Of a DNA stretch of 64,000 bases, positions 63,198 through 64,000 are shown piece after piece. The position numbers and the translations under genes are program-made. The notes under the pieces were generated by a model. It saw nothing but the letters and a program-made list of their open reading frames with translations. It ran no database searches and was not told the origin of the DNA. Position 1 is the first letter of the stretch. Every line of letters begins with the position of its first letter. Source of the DNA: an uncultured Lachnospiraceae bacterium (lineage in GTDB: Bacteria; Bacillota; Clostridia; Lachnospirales; Lachnospiraceae); the NCBI GenBank assembly GCA_910578645.1, contig CAJTQI010000007.1:1-64000 (forward strand), written 5' to 3'.

Positions 63198-64000
63198 CTA
63201 TAGGGCTTCCCAGAGCAGCATATTGTTTTCAAAGCCGACTTTCAATTCCCCCTTGTCTTTCAACCATGAAAGATAGGAGCGCACCGTACTGCCAACAAGC
63301 GCATACTGCTCGAAATTCATGACAAGCCCGTACCCTTTGAATATTTCCTGCAAAATCCTCTCAAAATAAACCGGCTCCTTGCAGATAAACAAAATCTTCT
63401 TTGCCACTTCATACACCTTATCCTTGTTGAAACGGACAAGCTCTTTCACATCGGAAGAGACCGCTGCATGTGCGGGAACGAACACCCGGGCATCCATCTT
63501 CTCCACCATATCCAACGTTTCCAAGTATGCCCCCACGTCATAGATGAAGGAGACGGCGTATTTCTCCAATGTTTCCTTACTGCTGATACAATCCGCAAGA
63601 AACACCACACCGTCCGGCATACGGAAGCCAACCATATCAAAGAAATGCCCCGGCAGAGGTATCACTTCAATTTCCTCCGGGAATCCTTCCCCTGAAAAAT
63701 CCGTCACATCACTTTCCTGTGCCATCAGAAATTTATGACGCAGTTCCTTACAAGGGTAACCACCATAAAGGAAAGAGGGCTCCAAAACCGGATATTTTGT
63801 GAAAGAAGCCTCCACGCCGCCGGAATAAATCTTGCATCCCGTCTGTCCCTGTAGGTAACGGTTCCCACCGATATGGTCCGCGTTGGAATGGGTGTTTAGT
63901 ATGGCAGATAAATGCCACCCGTTCCTGTCCAGGATTTGCCGTATCTTCCTACCCGCATCTTTGTCATTCCCGCTGTCAACCAGATAGACATTACACTCGT
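63198..64000 (-). CDS. Metallo-beta-lactamase-fold hydrolase, 5' end outside window
   Basis: The frame stays open from the stop at 63198 to the right edge (267 codons visible), so the start is missing. The MBL core is visible: ECNVYLVDSGNDKDAG, the metal motif as THSNADHIGGN, PLPGHFFDMVGF with its His, the Asp of FLADC, and VPAHAAVS. In the usual HxHxDH the second His is Asn here, which may alter metal binding. A C-terminal domain of about 90 residues (LQEIFKGYGLVMNFEQYALVGS) looks winged-helix-like. Substrate unknown. It is convergent with the DAHP synthase gene. Confidence 0.85.
   Translation of the reverse strand, partial: ECNVYLVDSGNDKDAGRKIRQILDRNGWHLSAILNTHSNADHIGGNRYLQGQTGCKIYSGGVEASFTKYPVLEPSFLYGGYPCKELRHKFLMAQESDVTDFSGEGFPEEIEVIPLPGHFFDMVGFRMPDGVVFLADCISSKETLEKYAVSFIYDVGAYLETLDMVEKMDARVFVPAHAAVSSDVKELVRFNKDKVYEVAKKILFICKEPVYFERILQEIFKGYGLVMNFEQYALVGSTVRSYLSWLKDKGELKVGFENNMLLWEAL

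Noticed and set aside
1..64000. CRISPR arrays, tRNA genes, prophage or IS transposase genes
   Set aside because: Looked for on both strands; no regularly spaced repeats, cloverleaf tRNA motifs, transposase or phage structural genes were seen.

Overview
The window reads as a chromosomal segment of an anaerobic, spore-forming, low-to-mid GC Firmicute, most likely a gut-type Lachnospiraceae (class Clostridia). The basis is a CIRCE-controlled groES-groEL operon, a gap-pgk-tpi glycolytic cluster, a one-piece tmRNA with an ANLNINAEDNLAYAA-type tag, a SpoVB-like flippase, YesM/YesN regulators beside a sugar ABC transporter, a GH120 beta-xylosidase, and several 2[4Fe-4S] aldo/keto reductases. The family assignment is inference from gene content; no rRNA is in the window. 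Nearly all genes lie on the minus strand.

Layout. 0-9 kb: a strong leftward promoter at the left edge, a lipoprotein, a sensor kinase, then an efflux operon read leftward (OmpR regulator, HlyD-like adaptor, RND pump). 9-13 kb: a small membrane protein, a chemoreceptor and ribokinase. 13-17 kb: the trans-translation and RNA-decay block (ssrA, smpB, rnr, secG). 17-24 kb: a leucine-rich-repeat protein, a MoxR-type AAA+ ATPase with its VWA partner, a metallo-beta-lactamase-fold hydrolase and the Rel (p)ppGpp enzyme. 24-32 kb: groESL, a degenerate GGDEF protein, tpiA, pgk, gap and a PHP-family phosphatase. 32-43 kb: a probable xylo-oligosaccharide locus (lipoprotein, YesN, YesM, two permeases, binding protein, GH120). 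43-46 kb: a chemoreceptor and a scar where a truncated chemoreceptor and a truncated AraC regulator meet. 46-54 kb: a redox operon (DUF3737, two aldo/keto reductases, Fe-S flavoprotein) beside an AraC regulator, then a GH3 glucosidase/xylosidase with permuted domains. 54-58 kb: an ECF-type sigma factor with a DUF4179 membrane partner, a candidate small RNA, and a MerR-controlled aldo/keto reductase. 58-64 kb: mnmA, a type I toxin-antitoxin-like locus, a SpoVB-like flippase, DAHP synthase and a hydrolase running off the right edge.

Points beyond routine annotation: (i) a 305-bp palindromic MITE-like element in two full copies plus a 52-bp end-to-end derivative; (ii) an unannotated type I toxin-antitoxin-like locus, with a 32-residue hydrophobic peptide facing a consensus-promoter small RNA across a shared terminator; (iii) a candidate ~105-nt folded RNA whose predicted first base is the first base of its closing stem; (iv) a 19-bp-spacer promoter between merR and its divergent aldo/keto reductase; (v) a near-identical 34-nt leader before two different genes. 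All identities and coordinates were read by eye, without database searches.
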